DNA from: Bin107 sp965221655
GTDB lineage: Bacteria > UBA8248
Reading direction: 5' to 3'
Assembly (NCBI GenBank): GCA_965221655.1
Contig: OZ244906.1
Location: forward strand, 2,666,001 to 2,730,000
Length of the DNA: 64,000 bases
This document shows, one piece after another, positions 24,969 to 34,042 of the stretch. Each line of letters opens with the position of its first letter. Position 1 is the first letter of the stretch. The position numbers were made by a program, and so were the translations under genes. Below the pieces are notes generated by a model. That model saw only the letters and a list, made by a program, of their open reading frames with translations, made no database searches and was not told the origin of the DNA.

Positions 24969-25877
24969 ATGGAGAGAAGGATACTTGGACGTACGGGCTT
25001 GGAGGTTACGGTCGTCGGATTCGGCGCAATGACGATCGGGGGCGCTTTCGGGCCCGTGGACGATGCGGAGAGCAACCGTGCGCTGCACGTGGCCATAGAC
25101 GCCGGCATGAACTTCATCGACACGTCGGACGCCTATGGCGCGGGGCACAGCGAGACGGTGATCGGCAAGTTTCTCACCGAACGCTCCGACAGGGGCGACA
25201 TCCTGATCTTCACCAAAGGCGGAAACGACATGACGACGGGCAAGCGCAACTTCGCGCCCGATTACATCGGCGCCTGCCTGGAGGGGAGTCTCAAGCGCTT
25301 GGGGGTCGACGCGATCGACTACTACCAACTCCACAACCCCAACGTCGACGACATGGCGGCCGAGGACAGCTACGCACTGCTCGACAAAGCGAAGGACGAC
25401 GGAAAAATCAAGCACTGGGGCGTCTCGGTGAACACGGTGGAGGAGTGTAACCTTGCCGTGGAGCAGAACAGGTCCGCCACGCTCCAGATGGAGTACAACG
25501 TCATCAGCCAAGAGGCGGCGCCCGCCTTCGCCCGTGCGAAGGCGGCGAACGTGGGCGTTATTTCGCGCGTACCGATGAAGCGGGGTTTTCTCTCCGGGCG
25601 AATCGACGAGGCGTTCGAGTTCGCCGAGGGAGACCGGAGAAAGAACATACTCTCTCCCGAGAACATTCGTAAATTCCAGAGCCAACTCAACCGCGTCCGC
25701 GAGGTGGCGGCGAACGTGGGGATATCGCCGGCCGAGGCGGCTATTCGGTTCTGCGTTTCGAACGAAAACGTCAGCTGCGTGATTCCGGGCATCAGAACGC
25801 CCGAGCAATCCGCGCAAAACGCCGCCTGCGGCGAATCTTTGCCCGCCGAGGCTGTTGCGAGAATGCAGGACGCCTAG
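24969..25877 (+). CDS. Aldo/keto reductase
   Basis: 302-residue NADPH-dependent oxidoreductase barrel. Catalytic tetrad: Asp and Tyr in DTSDAYGAGHSE near 49-56, Lys in IFTKGG near 80, His in YYQLHNPN near 118. It starts MERRILGRTGLEVTVVGFGA, typical of the family, at the ATG preceded by GGAGAGA. It carries an FCVSNENVSCVIPGIRTPEQ tail near 255-275. Substrate unknown. A cupin gene follows on the same strand. Confidence 0.93.
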   Translation: MERRILGRTGLEVTVVGFGAMTIGGAFGPVDDAESNRALHVAIDAGMNFIDTSDAYGAGHSETVIGKFLTERSDRGDILIFTKGGNDMTTGKRNFAPDYIGACLEGSLKRLGVDAIDYYQLHNPNVDDMAAEDSYALLDKAKDDGKIKHWGVSVNTVEECNLAVEQNRSATLQMEYNVISQEAAPAFARAKAANVGVISRVPMKRGFLSGRIDEAFEFAEGDRRKNILSPENIRKFQSQLNRVREVAANVGISPAEAAIRFCVSNENVSCVIPGIRTPEQSAQNAACGESLPAEAVARMQDA

Positions 25878-25968
25878 CGGAGAAGAGGTCGCGACTTTTG
25901 GGTGTGCGTGGACGCCTCCCGTCGTTTATGGCCGGGTGGTGTGCCCGCGCCGGCCGAGGAGACGAAAA

Positions 25969-26376
25969 ATGCCTGTTACGAACTGGGACGAACTGCCGAC
26001 GAAAATACCCTTTCCGGGCGTAGAGGTGGGGCTCGTGAGCGGGAAGCACTGCATGATCAGCTACATTCACGCGCAGGGCGGTAATTCCACGCGGCGGCAC
26101 CACCATGAGGCGGAGCAGATTTTTTGCCTCATCAGCGGCTCGGTTCGCGTGCAGGCCGGGGACGATCCCGTGGCGATCCTCAAGCCGGGCGACGTCTGGT
26201 ACGTACCTCCGCATACCGAGCACCAGGCGGACTACTTGGAGGACACGGTGGCCTTCGAGGCTTGCGGACCGATACGGCGCGACAACTTCGCCGGCTATCT
26301 CCACCAGGACACGCACTTCGTGGGGCAAAGAGATTTGGCGGCGGACATGGAGCGTGAAAGCGCGCAGGCCGAATAG
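25969..26376 (+). CDS. Single-domain cupin protein
   Basis: 135-residue beta-barrel with both cupin motifs: STRRHHHEAEQIFCLISGSVRVQAGD (metal ligands H43-H45 region and Glu) and PGDVWYVPPHTEHQADYLED (His). Metal-binding single cupins are isomerases, dioxygenases or sensors; role here unknown. CGAGGAG precedes the ATG by 7 nt. It converges on thiI with 11 bp between stops. Confidence 0.85.
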   Translation: MPVTNWDELPTKIPFPGVEVGLVSGKHCMISYIHAQGGNSTRRHHHEAEQIFCLISGSVRVQAGDDPVAILKPGDVWYVPPHTEHQADYLEDTVAFEACGPIRRDNFAGYLHQDTHFVGQRDLAADMERESAQAE

Positions 26377-26387
26377 GCAGCGCGCGT

Positions 26388-27644
26388 TCAGGCACTGGAG
26401 GAAGCGCGCGCCCCTTCGGCCGATGGGTGTACCCGGGAGAAGGCGTGCCTTTGCGTCCCTCCACCGGGAGAGATTTCGACGACCTCGGTTTCATGGATTG
26501 CTTTTTCGATCATCTCCCCCACGCTCAAGCGCGATTCAATGGCGCGCAGGTGGCCCGCTTGTGAGCGAACGGCCGGGTGTTTGGGTACGAAGAGCGAACA
26601 ACAATCCTGGTCGGGTTCGATGGAGATATCGAAGGTGCGGATGGTTTTCGCCTCGTGGATGATCTCCTCTTTGTCCATGCCGATCAATGGTCTGAGAATC
26701 GGCACGGACACGGCGTCCTCAATGGCGACGAGGTTCTGAAGCGTCTGGCTCGCCACCTGCCCCAGGCTCTCTCCGGTGACGAGGGCGTGGGCGTTCTCGA
26801 GTCTGGCGATTCGCTCGCCGATGCGCGCCATGAACCGGCGGTAGAGGACGACGCGGTAGTCGGGCTTCGCAGCGAGAACGATTTCCTTTTGCAACTCCCC
26901 GAACGGCACCATGTAGAGCTTGCTACCCCATTGGTAGCCGTTCAGCACCCGGGCCAAATCCAGTGCCTTCTCGGCGGATGCCCGGCTCAGGTAGGGTGCG
27001 CCGTGAAAATGGACGAACACCGCTTCGCAGCCGCGCTTCATGATGCGCCATGCGGCCAACGGAGAGTCGATACCACCCGATAGCAGCGCCACGACCCTCC
27101 CGACCGAGCCGGTTGGTAAACCGCCCGGCCCGGGCAGTTTCTCCACGTACACCCAGGCTTCTCCCGGAATTGCCTCGACGTGCACGGTGAGCCCGGGATT
27201 GTCCAAATCGACCGGCAGGTGCCTTTTGGCCTGAATGCGCGCGCCGATGGTCCTGTCCCATTCCCGCGTGCTGATGGGCGTGGAGGGGAACGATTTTCTG
27301 GTGCGTACCCGGAAACTTTCGATCTGGAGAGGAGAAATCATGTCGAGCGCCGTTTTCACCGCGGCTTCGAGGTCGAGAGGAACCCTTTGCGTGCGCGCGA
27401 AATAGGCCAGTCCGAATACCTTGCCGAGCGCATCGACGAGAGCGTCGGGGTTTTCGAGGCCCTTCGTTTCCAGAACGAGCCTTCCCGTGCGCCTGCGGAC
27501 TTTCGCTTCACAAAACAAAGAAGCGGCGCGCTCAACCCTCTTGGCGAGGCGTGCGATAAAAAGCGGGCGATTTTTCCCCTTGAGGCCGATTTCGTTGTAG
27601 TGGAGCATAAAACCGGCGTTTTGCCCCCTCCCGGAGTTCATCAT
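26388..27644 (-). CDS. thiI: tRNA 4-thiouridine synthetase ThiI
   Basis: 418 residues. Adenylates U8 of tRNA and receives sulfur from a cysteine desulfurase (iscS is at 41959-43158); also used in thiazole synthesis in some bacteria. Order: N-terminal ferredoxin-like/THUMP region (HYNEIGLKGKNRPLF near 14, THUMP to about 165), then the PP-loop LLSGGIDSPLAAW near 190 and EPDQDCCSLFVPKHP near 350. The C-terminal rhodanese domain of the E. coli enzyme is absent, as in the Bacillus-type form. The ATG at 27644 overlaps the stop of the upstream cyclophilin-like gene. Confidence 0.95.
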   Translation of the reverse strand: MMNSGRGQNAGFMLHYNEIGLKGKNRPLFIARLAKRVERAASLFCEAKVRRRTGRLVLETKGLENPDALVDALGKVFGLAYFARTQRVPLDLEAAVKTALDMISPLQIESFRVRTRKSFPSTPISTREWDRTIGARIQAKRHLPVDLDNPGLTVHVEAIPGEAWVYVEKLPGPGGLPTGSVGRVVALLSGGIDSPLAAWRIMKRGCEAVFVHFHGAPYLSRASAEKALDLARVLNGYQWGSKLYMVPFGELQKEIVLAAKPDYRVVLYRRFMARIGERIARLENAHALVTGESLGQVASQTLQNLVAIEDAVSVPILRPLIGMDKEEIIHEAKTIRTFDISIEPDQDCCSLFVPKHPAVRSQAGHLRAIESRLSVGEMIEKAIHETEVVEISPGGGTQRHAFSRVHPSAEGARASSSA

Positions 27645-28015
27645 GCTTTTTCCAGGCGAATTTCTTCTCCCGGCCGGACGCGAAGGAAATCCTTCGGGTC
27701 GCCGTTCACCTTGCCGAGCGGATTCACCGGGCTGGCGGCGCGGGGGGTTTCGTCCACGCTCGCCGGAGTGCGGCCGAAGAAGATGCAAAAAGCGCTCCCG
27801 GGTGGCCAGTAGGCGATTTCGCCGACCTCCATTTGAGCGCGCGCAGAACCCTGAAGCGGTGCGTCCACGGGAATCGAAAAATAGATTTCCTCGCCCCATA
27901 CGTTCGCTGCCGCGCGAATCGGCAAGGCTTCCCACAAGGCGTCCGCCGTTTCGCCCTCGGCGAGTTCCGCCTGCATGCTCACGTTGCCGGCAGCAATGCG
28001 AATGTTTCTGGCCAA
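27641..28015 (-). CDS. Cyclophilin-like (TM1367-type) protein
   Basis: About 124-residue beta-barrel with cyclophilin-like topology. Recognisable parts: AELAEGETADALWEALPIRAAANVWGEEIYFSIPV and VGEIAYWPPGSAFCIFFGRTPAS..PVNPLGKVNGD. The biochemical role of this family is unknown. The TTG at 28015 is favoured because GGGGAGAG lies 8 nt upstream; an ATG six codons earlier has no ribosome binding site. Its TGA overlaps the thiI ATG, so expression is coupled. It is divergent from the polyprenyl synthase gene. Confidence 0.8.
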   Translation of the reverse strand: MARNIRIAAGNVSMQAELAEGETADALWEALPIRAAANVWGEEIYFSIPVDAPLQGSARAQMEVGEIAYWPPGSAFCIFFGRTPASVDETPRAASPVNPLGKVNGDPKDFLRVRPGEEIRLEKA

Positions 28016-28103
28016 AGTCCAGACTCTCCCCATGGTTGGAGGCGCGCGGCGTTTCTGGCAACATAGCCGAGGTTCGCCTGGAGGAAAAGGGGCACCACAA
28101 GCC

Positions 28104-28132
28104 TTGACACCCCCGTGTCTCCTCCATAGATT
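28104..28132 (+). promoter_or_regulatory. Sigma-70-type promoter upstream of the polyprenyl synthase operon
   Basis: TTGACA (28104-28109), 17-bp spacer, TAGATT (28127-28132); predicted start near 28139, leaving an 80-nt leader before the ATG at 28219. It may drive the long plus-strand run that begins here. Confidence 0.6.
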
Positions 28133-28218
28133 GCATTTTCGGATGGGTGGGTCTTCGCACGAAAACCGGGAGAATGTAAGCCTGCTCGTCAGGGGCGTTC
28201 TCACAGGTCGGAGGTCGA

Positions 28219-29196
28219 ATGAAATTTTCTGAACTCGTGGATTCCATTGCTTCCGAAATGAACGACGTGGAGGAAGCGATTCAGGCGAACTTTCACTCCG
28301 ACGTCGTCTTGATTCCGGACGTAAGCGAATACCTCATCGGTTCCGGGGGCAAGAGAATCCGACCGATGTTGCTGGTACTTGTTGCCAGGGCGTGCGGCTA
28401 CGAGGGACCCCGCGCCACGACGATGGGCTGCGTAGTGGAATATATCCACACCGCCACACTACTGCATGACGACGTGGTGGACGAAGCGCACATGAGGCGG
28501 GGCAACCCCTCGGTCAACTCGAAGTGGAACAACGAGACGAGCGTTCTCGTGGGGGATTTTCTCTTTGCCAAGAGCTTCTCGCTCATGGCTGCCGACGGGG
28601 ACGCTCGGATCATGAAAACCATGAGCGAGGCTTGCGCCCTTCTCTCCGAAGGGGAAGTGCTCCAGTTGGTGAACATGTACAACCTGCAGTTGAAGGAGGA
28701 GGAATACCTCGACGTCGTCTACCGCAAGACGGCGGCCCTCATCGCCGCGAGTTGTCGAGTCGGCGCGATGATTCCCGACACCCCCCCGATGTTCGCGGAC
28801 GCCTTCCATCAGTTCGGCGTCCAGATTGGGCTCGCCTTTCAGTTGGTCGACGATGCTCTCGACTATATGGGGGACGCCGATAAAACGGGAAAATCCGTGG
28901 GAGAGGATTTGCGGGAAGGAAACGTGACCCTGCCTTTGCTCCGGGTTTGTTCCCAGGCTTCGAAATCGGAGTTCAAAATGCTGAACCACCTCGTTCTCCA
29001 CGCGGAGGGAATTCGCGAGGAGGACATGGCCAACGTTCTCGAACTCATGCACAAGTACGGTGGGGTGGACTACACCCTCGACAGGGCGCGGGGATACGTA
29101 GAGGCCGGAAAGGCGGCACTCTCCGCCCTGCCCGACTCCAGTCATCTGGACGTATTGCGCGACGTTGCCGACTACATCGTAGATCGGGACAATTAG
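28219..29196 (+). CDS. Long-chain polyprenyl diphosphate synthase (IspB-like)
   Basis: 325-residue all-helical prenyltransferase that extends farnesyl diphosphate with isopentenyl units, giving the quinone side chain. First Asp-rich motif LLHDDVVDEAHMRRG near 82, second LVDDALDYMGD near 212, GGKRIRP near 45. Longer-chain type is inferred from the residue pattern before the first motif (small residues rather than a blocking aromatic) and from the separate short-chain IspA at 47692-48588. Likely first gene of an operon with maf. Confidence 0.92.
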   Translation: MKFSELVDSIASEMNDVEEAIQANFHSDVVLIPDVSEYLIGSGGKRIRPMLLVLVARACGYEGPRATTMGCVVEYIHTATLLHDDVVDEAHMRRGNPSVNSKWNNETSVLVGDFLFAKSFSLMAADGDARIMKTMSEACALLSEGEVLQLVNMYNLQLKEEEYLDVVYRKTAALIAASCRVGAMIPDTPPMFADAFHQFGVQIGLAFQLVDDALDYMGDADKTGKSVGEDLREGNVTLPLLRVCSQASKSEFKMLNHLVLHAEGIREEDMANVLELMHKYGGVDYTLDRARGYVEAGKAALSALPDSSHLDVLRDVADYIVDRDN

Positions 29197-29209
29197 TCGT
29201 TTTCCCCCG

Positions 29210-29824
29210 GTGCGGTCCTTGCGGCAAATTCGACCTTTCATCCTGGCTTCGGGCTCCCCGCGCAGAAGGCGTCTCCTGGAAGACGCGGGTCTTGTGTTCG
29301 ATGTCGTCGAAGCGCCGTCGGAAGTGGAGGAGAACGTAGCACCGGGGCCATGCGCCCGTGCCGAGGCCGGGCGTCGGGCCATGGCCAAGGCGCGCTGGGT
29401 AGCGAACGCGCATCCGGAGGCGTTCGTGCTCGCCGCGGACACCGTCGTCGTGCTGGAGAATAGAATCCTCGGGAAACCCTCGAGCAGCGGAGATGCTTCG
29501 GCCATGTTGGGGATGCTTTCGGGCCGCGGGCATGAGGTGATTACCGCCTTCGTTCTCCTTTGGGCGGATGGCCGGCATGAGGAAGCAGTCGCGACCAGGG
29601 TGTCTTTCCGGGAGGTGGACGAGGAAACCATTCGGCGTTACGCGGAAAGCGGCGAACCCATGGACAAGGCGGGTGCGTACGCCATTCAGGGAATGGGCGG
29701 GAGTTTCGTCGACAGAGTGGAGGGAAGCTATACCAACGTCGTGGGGTTGCCCGTGGCGGAGGTGTTGCGTGTGTTGAGGACGTGCGGCGTGGTGGAGAAT
29801 GCGCCTGTTCGCTCGATGATATGA
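29210..29824 (+). CDS. maf: Maf family nucleoside triphosphate pyrophosphatase
   Basis: 204 residues. Hydrolyses non-canonical or pyrimidine NTPs (dTTP, UTP, m5UTP, pseudo-UTP in characterised members). Motifs ILASGSPRRRRLLEDAGL, AADTVVVLENRILGKP and GAYAIQGMGGSFVDRVEGSYTNVVGLP are complete. GTG start 13 bp after the prenyl synthase. The subfamily (dTTP or 7-methyl-GTP type) is not settled by eye. Confidence 0.94.
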   Translation: MRSLRQIRPFILASGSPRRRRLLEDAGLVFDVVEAPSEVEENVAPGPCARAEAGRRAMAKARWVANAHPEAFVLAADTVVVLENRILGKPSSSGDASAMLGMLSGRGHEVITAFVLLWADGRHEEAVATRVSFREVDEETIRRYAESGEPMDKAGAYAIQGMGGSFVDRVEGSYTNVVGLPVAEVLRVLRTCGVVENAPVRSMI

Positions 29825-29846
29825 CGATACGAAACGGGGACTGAAA

Positions 29847-31016
29847 ATGCGCTTGGCCGACCGAATGAACCGACTCAAGACGGAAAGCTCGTTCGTGGTT
29901 CTTGCCAGGGCGAACGAAATGGAGCGTCAGGGACGCGACATCATTCACCTGGAGATCGGCGATACGGATTTCGATACGCCTGCGAGCATCGTGGAGGAGG
30001 CGTATGCGCAGCTCAAGTCGGGCCAAACGCACTATTGTCCCTCCGCGGGACTGCCTGCGCTTCGGGAGGCCGTTTGTGAATGGCTCGCCCGCGATGGGCG
30101 AGGAGAGTATGCGCCCCACGAAATCGTGATTGGCCCGGGCGGAAAGCCGTTTTTGTACTACACCATCATGGCGACGGCGGGGCCGGGGGATGAGGTGATT
30201 TATCCAGACCCCGGCTTTCCGGTCTATGAATCCGTAACGCTCTATGCCGGTGCGAAACCCGTGCCGCTGCCGATACTCGAGGAGAACGATTTTCGGTTCA
30301 CGCCCGAGGACCTGCGCGCGCGCGTCAACGAAAAAACCCGCCTCCTCATCCTGAACTATCCCCATAACCCTACCGGCGGCACGCTGACGAAGAACGAACT
30401 CGAGGCCATCGCGGACATCGCCGTGGAGAACGACCTCATCGTCTTGTCGGACGAGGTGTACGCCCACATGCTTTTCGAGGGGGAGCACGTTTCTCTGGCC
30501 ACGCTGCCGGGCATGCGGGAGCGCACCATCATGCTCGAGACGTTCTCGAAGACCTACGCCATGACGGGCTGGCGCCTCGGTTTCGTCGCCGCTCCCGCCG
30601 CACTCGCCGAGCCCCTGGCCCAACTCATCACCAACTCGGTGAGCTGCGTGCCTCCTTTTATCCAGCTGGCGGGGGCGGAGGGGCTTTTGGGGGATCAGGC
30701 CGAGAGCCGTGCCATGATGACCGATTTCAAGCGCAGGCGCGATATTTTTATTTCTGGTCTGAACGAGGTGGAGGGAATATCCTGCCGCTACCCCGCAGGT
30801 GCCTTTTATGCCTTTCCGAACGTGAGCGATATCCCCATGAACGCGAACGCATTTTCCGACTACCTTCTCGACGAGGTGGGGGTGGCGGCCTTGCCGGGCT
30901 CCGCCTTCGGTATGCATGCGGACAACCATCTGCGCATGTGCTTCGCCAACAGCGTGGAGAATCTGGAGCGAGCCGTCGATCGCATCGCGCACGCCGTGGA
31001 GCGATTGGGAAGATGA
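29847..31016 (+). CDS. Class I/II pyridoxal-phosphate aminotransferase
   Basis: 389-residue fold-type I aminotransferase. Schiff-base Lys in LETFSKTYAMTGWRLGF near 234; substrate carboxylate Arg region in HLRMCFANSVENLERAV at the end; NYPHNPTGGTL near 170 is the conserved NPTG. It resembles aspartate/aromatic or general amino-acid aminotransferases; specificity is not readable. The TGA overlaps the ATG of the next gene (ATGA), so it is coupled to a 2-hydroxyacid dehydrogenase that could reduce its 2-oxoacid product. Confidence 0.92.
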   Translation: MRLADRMNRLKTESSFVVLARANEMERQGRDIIHLEIGDTDFDTPASIVEEAYAQLKSGQTHYCPSAGLPALREAVCEWLARDGRGEYAPHEIVIGPGGKPFLYYTIMATAGPGDEVIYPDPGFPVYESVTLYAGAKPVPLPILEENDFRFTPEDLRARVNEKTRLLILNYPHNPTGGTLTKNELEAIADIAVENDLIVLSDEVYAHMLFEGEHVSLATLPGMRERTIMLETFSKTYAMTGWRLGFVAAPAALAEPLAQLITNSVSCVPPFIQLAGAEGLLGDQAESRAMMTDFKRRRDIFISGLNEVEGISCRYPAGAFYAFPNVSDIPMNANAFSDYLLDEVGVAALPGSAFGMHADNHLRMCFANSVENLERAVDRIAHAVERLGR

Positions 31017-32023
31017 GCGTCGAGGAGTCTCCCGGCGTTCTTGCGCGTGTGTTTCTCTCCAGAAGATTCCCTCCTCCTCATTTCGAGGAGTTGCAAGAGT
31101 CCACCGAATTCGTCATGCACTCCGGGGAGTTTCAGCCGAGCCCCGCAAGCTACAAGCGCGCCGTGCGCCGCGCGGACGTTCTCATCTCGATGGTGGGAGA
31201 CGAGATATCGGCCGACTTGCTCGATGTTGCGCCCCGCCTCAAGCTGATCGCCAATTGCGGCGTCGGTTTCAACAACATAGATATCGCGGAGGTCACGAAG
31301 CGCGGCATTCTCGCCACCAATACGCCCGGCGTCGTCACGGCGCCCACGGCGGAGTGCGCCATGGCGCTTCTGCTCGCGGTAAGCAGGCGCACGGTGGAGG
31401 CGGATGGATTCGTCAGATCGGGGCAGTGGCGCGACTGGACGCCTACGCTGCTTGAGGGAAGGGGGCTTGAGGGCAGGGTTTTGGGTGTCGTCGGCCTGGG
31501 GCGCATCGGTTTGGCCGTGGCGCGCATGGCGGCTGCGTTCGGCATGAGGGTGCGCTACTGGAGCCGGAACCGAAAAGCGCCGGAGGTAGAGAGGAAAGCG
31601 AGCGCCTCGTACCGCCCTTTTCGCCGGCTCTTGCGGGAATCCGATTTCTTGAGCGTGCATGTGCCCCTCAACGACGCCACGCGCCACCTCATGGGGGCGG
31701 AGGAGTTCGCCTGTATGAAAAAAGGGGCCGTGATCGTCAATACGGCCCGGGGAGCCGTACTGGACGAAGAGGCCCTGGCCGAAGCCCTGCGTTCAGGCCA
31801 CTTGGGTGGAGCAGGGCTGGACGTGTTCGAGCACGAGCCCAAACCGCATCCCACACTCCTTGGGCTGGATAACGTCGTGATGATGCCGCATCTGGGGACG
31901 AACACCGACTTGGGCCGCAAGGCGGTTACCGAGCGCGTGGCAAGAAACGTGAAGACTTGGTTGCGGGGCAAGCGCCCTCCCGATTTGCTGAATCCCGAGG
32001 TCTGGCCTCACCGGAGGCGGTGA
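31013..32023 (+). CDS. D-2-hydroxyacid dehydrogenase (glyoxylate/phosphoglycerate dehydrogenase-like)
   Basis: 336 residues. NAD(P) loop VVGLGRIGLAVARMAAAFGM near 160; catalytic Arg in NTARGAVLDEEALAEAL, Glu in DVFEHEPKPHP, His in MMPHLGTNT. Reduces 2-oxoacids to D-2-hydroxyacids (or glyoxylate/hydroxypyruvate). Coupled to the aminotransferase upstream by ATGA and to hyuA downstream by TGATG, so it is part of an amino-acid/imide pathway. The serine-biosynthesis regulatory domains are absent. Confidence 0.92.
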   Translation: MSVEESPGVLARVFLSRRFPPPHFEELQESTEFVMHSGEFQPSPASYKRAVRRADVLISMVGDEISADLLDVAPRLKLIANCGVGFNNIDIAEVTKRGILATNTPGVVTAPTAECAMALLLAVSRRTVEADGFVRSGQWRDWTPTLLEGRGLEGRVLGVVGLGRIGLAVARMAAAFGMRVRYWSRNRKAPEVERKASASYRPFRRLLRESDFLSVHVPLNDATRHLMGAEEFACMKKGAVIVNTARGAVLDEEALAEALRSGHLGGAGLDVFEHEPKPHPTLLGLDNVVMMPHLGTNTDLGRKAVTERVARNVKTWLRGKRPPDLLNPEVWPHRRR

Positions 32024-34035
32024 TGGCCGGGCGTAAGGGGAAAACGCTCAGAATCGGCGTCGACACGGGGGGCACCTTCACCGATTTTATCGTCTTTGAC
32101 GGCGCGGGGGTGCACATCCACAAAGTGCCCTCCACGCCCGATGCCCCCGAGCGCGCCATTCTTCAGGGGTTGGACGACATACTGGGTGGTCGAAGCGTCG
32201 CCCTGGACATTACCCACGGTTCCACGGTGGCCACGAACGCCCTGCTCACCCGCCGGGGGGCGAAAACCGCTCTCGTGACGACAGCCGGCTTCGAGGACCT
32301 CATAGAAATCGGACGCCAGAACCGAAAGGAACTCTACAACCTGGCGTACCGCAGACCACGGGCCTTGGTGCCGAGAAGCCTCCGCCTGGGCGTGGAGGAG
32401 CGCCTGGACGAAAAGGGTGGGGAAATACTCCCTCTGAAGAATTCTTCTCTCTCGACACTCGCGCGAAAACTCAAGAAGGCGGGCGTCGAGTCCGTCGCCA
32501 TCTGCCTGCTTCACTCTTACGCGAATCCCTCCCATGAGGAGAAGGTGGCGGATGCGGTGCGGCGGAGCGGCATGCACGTATCGATGTCGAGTCAGGTACT
32601 TCCCGAGTTCCGCGAATACGAACGGATGAGTACCACGTGCGTGAACGCCTACGTGTCGCCGATGATGAACAGATACCTTCAGGATTTGGAATCGCGCCTC
32701 TCCGGGCGTCTGCGCATCATGCAGAGCAACGGAGGCATCATCTCGAGTACGATGGCGGGAGAGGAGGCGATTCGAACGATTTTGTCCGGCCCGGCAGGCG
32801 GTGTCGTCGGAGCCTTCGAGGTGGCGCGAAGGGCGGGATTCGAAAACGCAATTGCGTTCGACATGGGTGGAACGAGTACGGACGTGTCCTTGTTGCGCGG
32901 CGGCATCGGCTTCACCGCAGAGACCGAGGTGGCCGGCTGTCCGATTCGGGTTCCGCTCATCGACATCCACACGGTGGGGGCAGGCGGCGGCTCCATCGCC
33001 CGGGTGGATGCAGGCGGCGCGCTGGCCGTAGGTCCGCAGAGCGCGGGTGCGGACCCGGGTCCCATATGCTACGGCAAAGGAGACGAACTTACCGTAACGG
33101 ACGCGAATCTCTTCCTCGGTCGTCTCGAGCCGGAGCGCTTCCTGGGTGGCAGGATGCGTATCGACGTGACCCCGGTGCAAAGGGGTGTGGAGCGTTTGGC
33201 CAAGACCCTGCGCCTCGACGCGCGGCAAGCGGCCGAGGGCGTCGTTCGCGTGGCCAACCAGCATATGGCGCGCGCCATTCGGCTCATCAGCATGGAGCGC
33301 GGCCACGATCCACGCACCTTTGCCCTGGTCTCCTTCGGTGGCGCAGGCGCGATGCACGCCTGCTCTCTGGCAGAAATACTCCGCATTCCGCACGTAGTCG
33401 TACCGAACGACCCGGGGATTCTCTCTGCGCGCGGAATGCTCACGGCGGACGTAGTGAAGGATTACGCCAGAACAGTGTTGCTGCCGCTCGGAGAGGTAAG
33501 CAAGAAATCCCTGGAACGGCATTTCGCCCCCTTGGTGAGGAAAGGGCGCGATGATCTGAAGTTCGAAGGCTTCCCGAGGCCGGTCTTTTCGCTCTTCATC
33601 GACATGCGTTACCTCGGCCAGTCCTACGAGTTGACGCTCCCCTATCTGCCCGAGCCGGGCGTGGACGTTCGTAAAAGCCTTCGAGCGGCGTTCGACGAGA
33701 CCCATGACGAGCGCTTCGGGACGTCGAGTCCCGAGAGTGCTGTCGAAATCGTAACCCTGCGCGCGCGCGCCGTCGGCGAGTTGGAGCGTCTGCCTGTAAA
33801 GCGTCTGCCCAGGACGCGGAAGGGCGTTGCCCATGCGCTCACGGGAAAGCAGGAAGTGGTATTCGGAGGCAAGAGAGTCGAGGGGTGCGTGTACGCGCGC
33901 GAGGCACTTTCCCGCGGACATCGTTTCACAGGTCCTGCGTTGGTGTGCGAGTTCAGCGCCACGACGGTCGTTCCTCCCGGCTGGGAATGCCGGGTCGATG
34001 CGTGGGGAAATCTCATACTCGAAAACACGGCGTGA
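32023..34035 (+). CDS. hyuA: Hydantoinase/oxoprolinase A subunit (HyuA)
   Basis: 670 residues of the ATP-dependent hydantoinase A/5-oxoprolinase family. The N-terminal phosphate-binding loop IGVDTGGTFTDFIVFDG and ITHGSTVATNALL are typical, as is IAFDMGGTSTDVSLLRGG near 286 and the glycine-rich SFGGAGAMHACSLAEIL near 440. It works with HyuB (next gene, 7 bp on) on cyclic amides such as hydantoins, 5-oxoproline or acetophenone-type carboxylation substrates. Which one is unknown. Confidence 0.93.
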   Translation: MAGRKGKTLRIGVDTGGTFTDFIVFDGAGVHIHKVPSTPDAPERAILQGLDDILGGRSVALDITHGSTVATNALLTRRGAKTALVTTAGFEDLIEIGRQNRKELYNLAYRRPRALVPRSLRLGVEERLDEKGGEILPLKNSSLSTLARKLKKAGVESVAICLLHSYANPSHEEKVADAVRRSGMHVSMSSQVLPEFREYERMSTTCVNAYVSPMMNRYLQDLESRLSGRLRIMQSNGGIISSTMAGEEAIRTILSGPAGGVVGAFEVARRAGFENAIAFDMGGTSTDVSLLRGGIGFTAETEVAGCPIRVPLIDIHTVGAGGGSIARVDAGGALAVGPQSAGADPGPICYGKGDELTVTDANLFLGRLEPERFLGGRMRIDVTPVQRGVERLAKTLRLDARQAAEGVVRVANQHMARAIRLISMERGHDPRTFALVSFGGAGAMHACSLAEILRIPHVVVPNDPGILSARGMLTADVVKDYARTVLLPLGEVSKKSLERHFAPLVRKGRDDLKFEGFPRPVFSLFIDMRYLGQSYELTLPYLPEPGVDVRKSLRAAFDETHDERFGTSSPESAVEIVTLRARAVGELERLPVKRLPRTRKGVAHALTGKQEVVFGGKRVEGCVYAREALSRGHRFTGPALVCEFSATTVVPPGWECRVDAWGNLILENTA

Positions 34036-34042
34036 GGGCACG

